NCBI GenBank assembly: GCA_026993285.1
Contig: JALWTZ010000213.1
Span: forward strand, 1 to 6,417
Source of the DNA: Lysobacterales bacterium
Lineage (GTDB): Bacteria > Pseudomonadota > Gammaproteobacteria > Xanthomonadales > S139-57
DNA: 6,417 nucleotides
Direction of reading: 5' to 3'
The notes beneath the pieces were generated by a model. The model was not told the origin of the DNA. It made no database searches and worked only from the letters and a program-made list of their open reading frames with translations. A program made the translations under genes and the position numbers. Shown here piece after piece: positions 5,900 through 6,417 of this stretch (positions are counted from its first letter, which is position 1; the number at the start of each line of letters is the position of its first letter).

Positions 5900-6417
5900 A
5901 GCTGTACTACTCCAAAACCTCCCCTTATTCCCGCAAGGTCCGGCTGATGATCCATGAAAAGGGACTCCAGCAAGCAATCATCAGCGTGGCATGCAACCCC
6001 TTCGACGAGGTGCCTGATCTGGAAACAGCGAATCCCCTGGGCAAGGTTCCCACGCTGATCCTTGAGGATGGCTCTTCCCTGTACGACAGCCCGGTGATCT
6101 GCGCCTACCTCGACACCTTGACCCCCGACAGGCTCATACCGGAATTCGACCCCGATACCAATGGAGAGCGCTGGAATGTCCTGCGCTGGGAAGCGCTTTG
6201 CGACGGTGTACTCGACGCTGCCTACAACATCGTGATGGAACGGCGCAGGGATGCCCGTGAGCAATCTTCCAGTTGGATTGAACAGTGGAAAAGTCAGGTT
6301 ATACGGTCTCTGGATCATATGGATGCCAGCATCAACACGCTGCCTGCACATATATCATTGGCTCAACTATCGCTGGGAGCGGCCCTCGGGTACCTGGACT
6401 TCCGTCTTTCTGATCTT
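5896..6417 (+). CDS. Glutathione S-transferase family protein, YibF-like (3' end outside window)
   Basis: A cytosolic thioredoxin-fold protein of the GST superfamily, close in pattern to E. coli YibF. The physiological substrate of that group is not settled. The 174 visible residues cover most of an expected length near 200. The N-terminal GST domain is intact. It starts MKLYYSKTSPYSRKVRLMIH, with the usual active-site Ser/Thr region at about 8-12. ANPLGKVPTLILEDG (about 44-58) holds the cis-proline of the glutathione fold, and LYDSPVICAYLD (61-72) supplies the Asp-Ser pair that binds the gamma-glutamyl group. The all-helical C-terminal domain follows, with RWEALCDGVLDAAY and LGAALGYLDFR near the visible end, again as in YibF. 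ATG 5896 has GAGG eight bases upstream (5884-5887) and overlaps the stop of the small ORF before it. The gene has no stop in the window. Confidence 0.95.
   Translation, partial: MKLYYSKTSPYSRKVRLMIHEKGLQQAIISVACNPFDEVPDLETANPLGKVPTLILEDGSSLYDSPVICAYLDTLTPDRLIPEFDPDTNGERWNVLRWEALCDGVLDAAYNIVMERRRDAREQSSSWIEQWKSQVIRSLDHMDASINTLPAHISLAQLSLGAALGYLDFRLSDL

Noticed and set aside
5809..6351. 180-residue open frame on the minus strand
   Set aside because: It is antisense to the clearly recognised GST gene, shows no family signature, and its composition is that of a mirror frame.

Overview
The window reads as a bacterial chromosome segment, most likely from a free-living gammaproteobacterium. This rests on an MscS channel close to the E. 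coli form, a YibF-like glutathione S-transferase, a SprA-related putative metalloprotease and a JDVT-CTERM protein-sorting pair. The genus cannot be named from the sequence. No RNA gene, insertion sequence, CRISPR array or phage gene was seen.

Layout. Bases 1-392 (+) hold the 3' end of a SprA-related gene. Bases 393-662 have no confident gene, although a possible small frameshifted reading frame overlaps the SprA stop. Bases 663-1481 (-) encode a small MscS mechanosensitive channel. Bases 1482-2172 are mostly non-coding, with one doubtful minus-strand ORF at 1674-1994. Bases 2173-5431 (-) form a tight three-gene unit. In transcription order these are a secreted 808-residue protein with a collagen-like Gly-X-Y tract, a 132-residue secreted JDVT-CTERM protein, and the glutamic-type intramembrane protease (MrtJ) predicted to process JDVT-CTERM signals. 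Bases 5432-5752 are a divergent promoter region. Bases 5753-5899 (+) hold a possible 48-codon, cysteine-rich small ORF whose stop overlaps the start of the GST gene by 4 bases. The GST gene runs off the right edge.

The centre of interest is the 2173-5431 operon. Its genes overlap by 4 and about 31 bases, and both downstream genes appear to use non-ATG starts (TTG and GTG), which points to translational coupling. The proposed logic is that the collagen-like protein and the JDVT-CTERM protein are both exported by Sec. The JDVT-CTERM tail then holds the small protein in the inner membrane until MrtJ processes it next to the invariant cysteine. The sorting signal and enzyme families are known. 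The pairing with a collagen-like, coiled-coil protein is the less familiar part and suggests a self-contained surface module.
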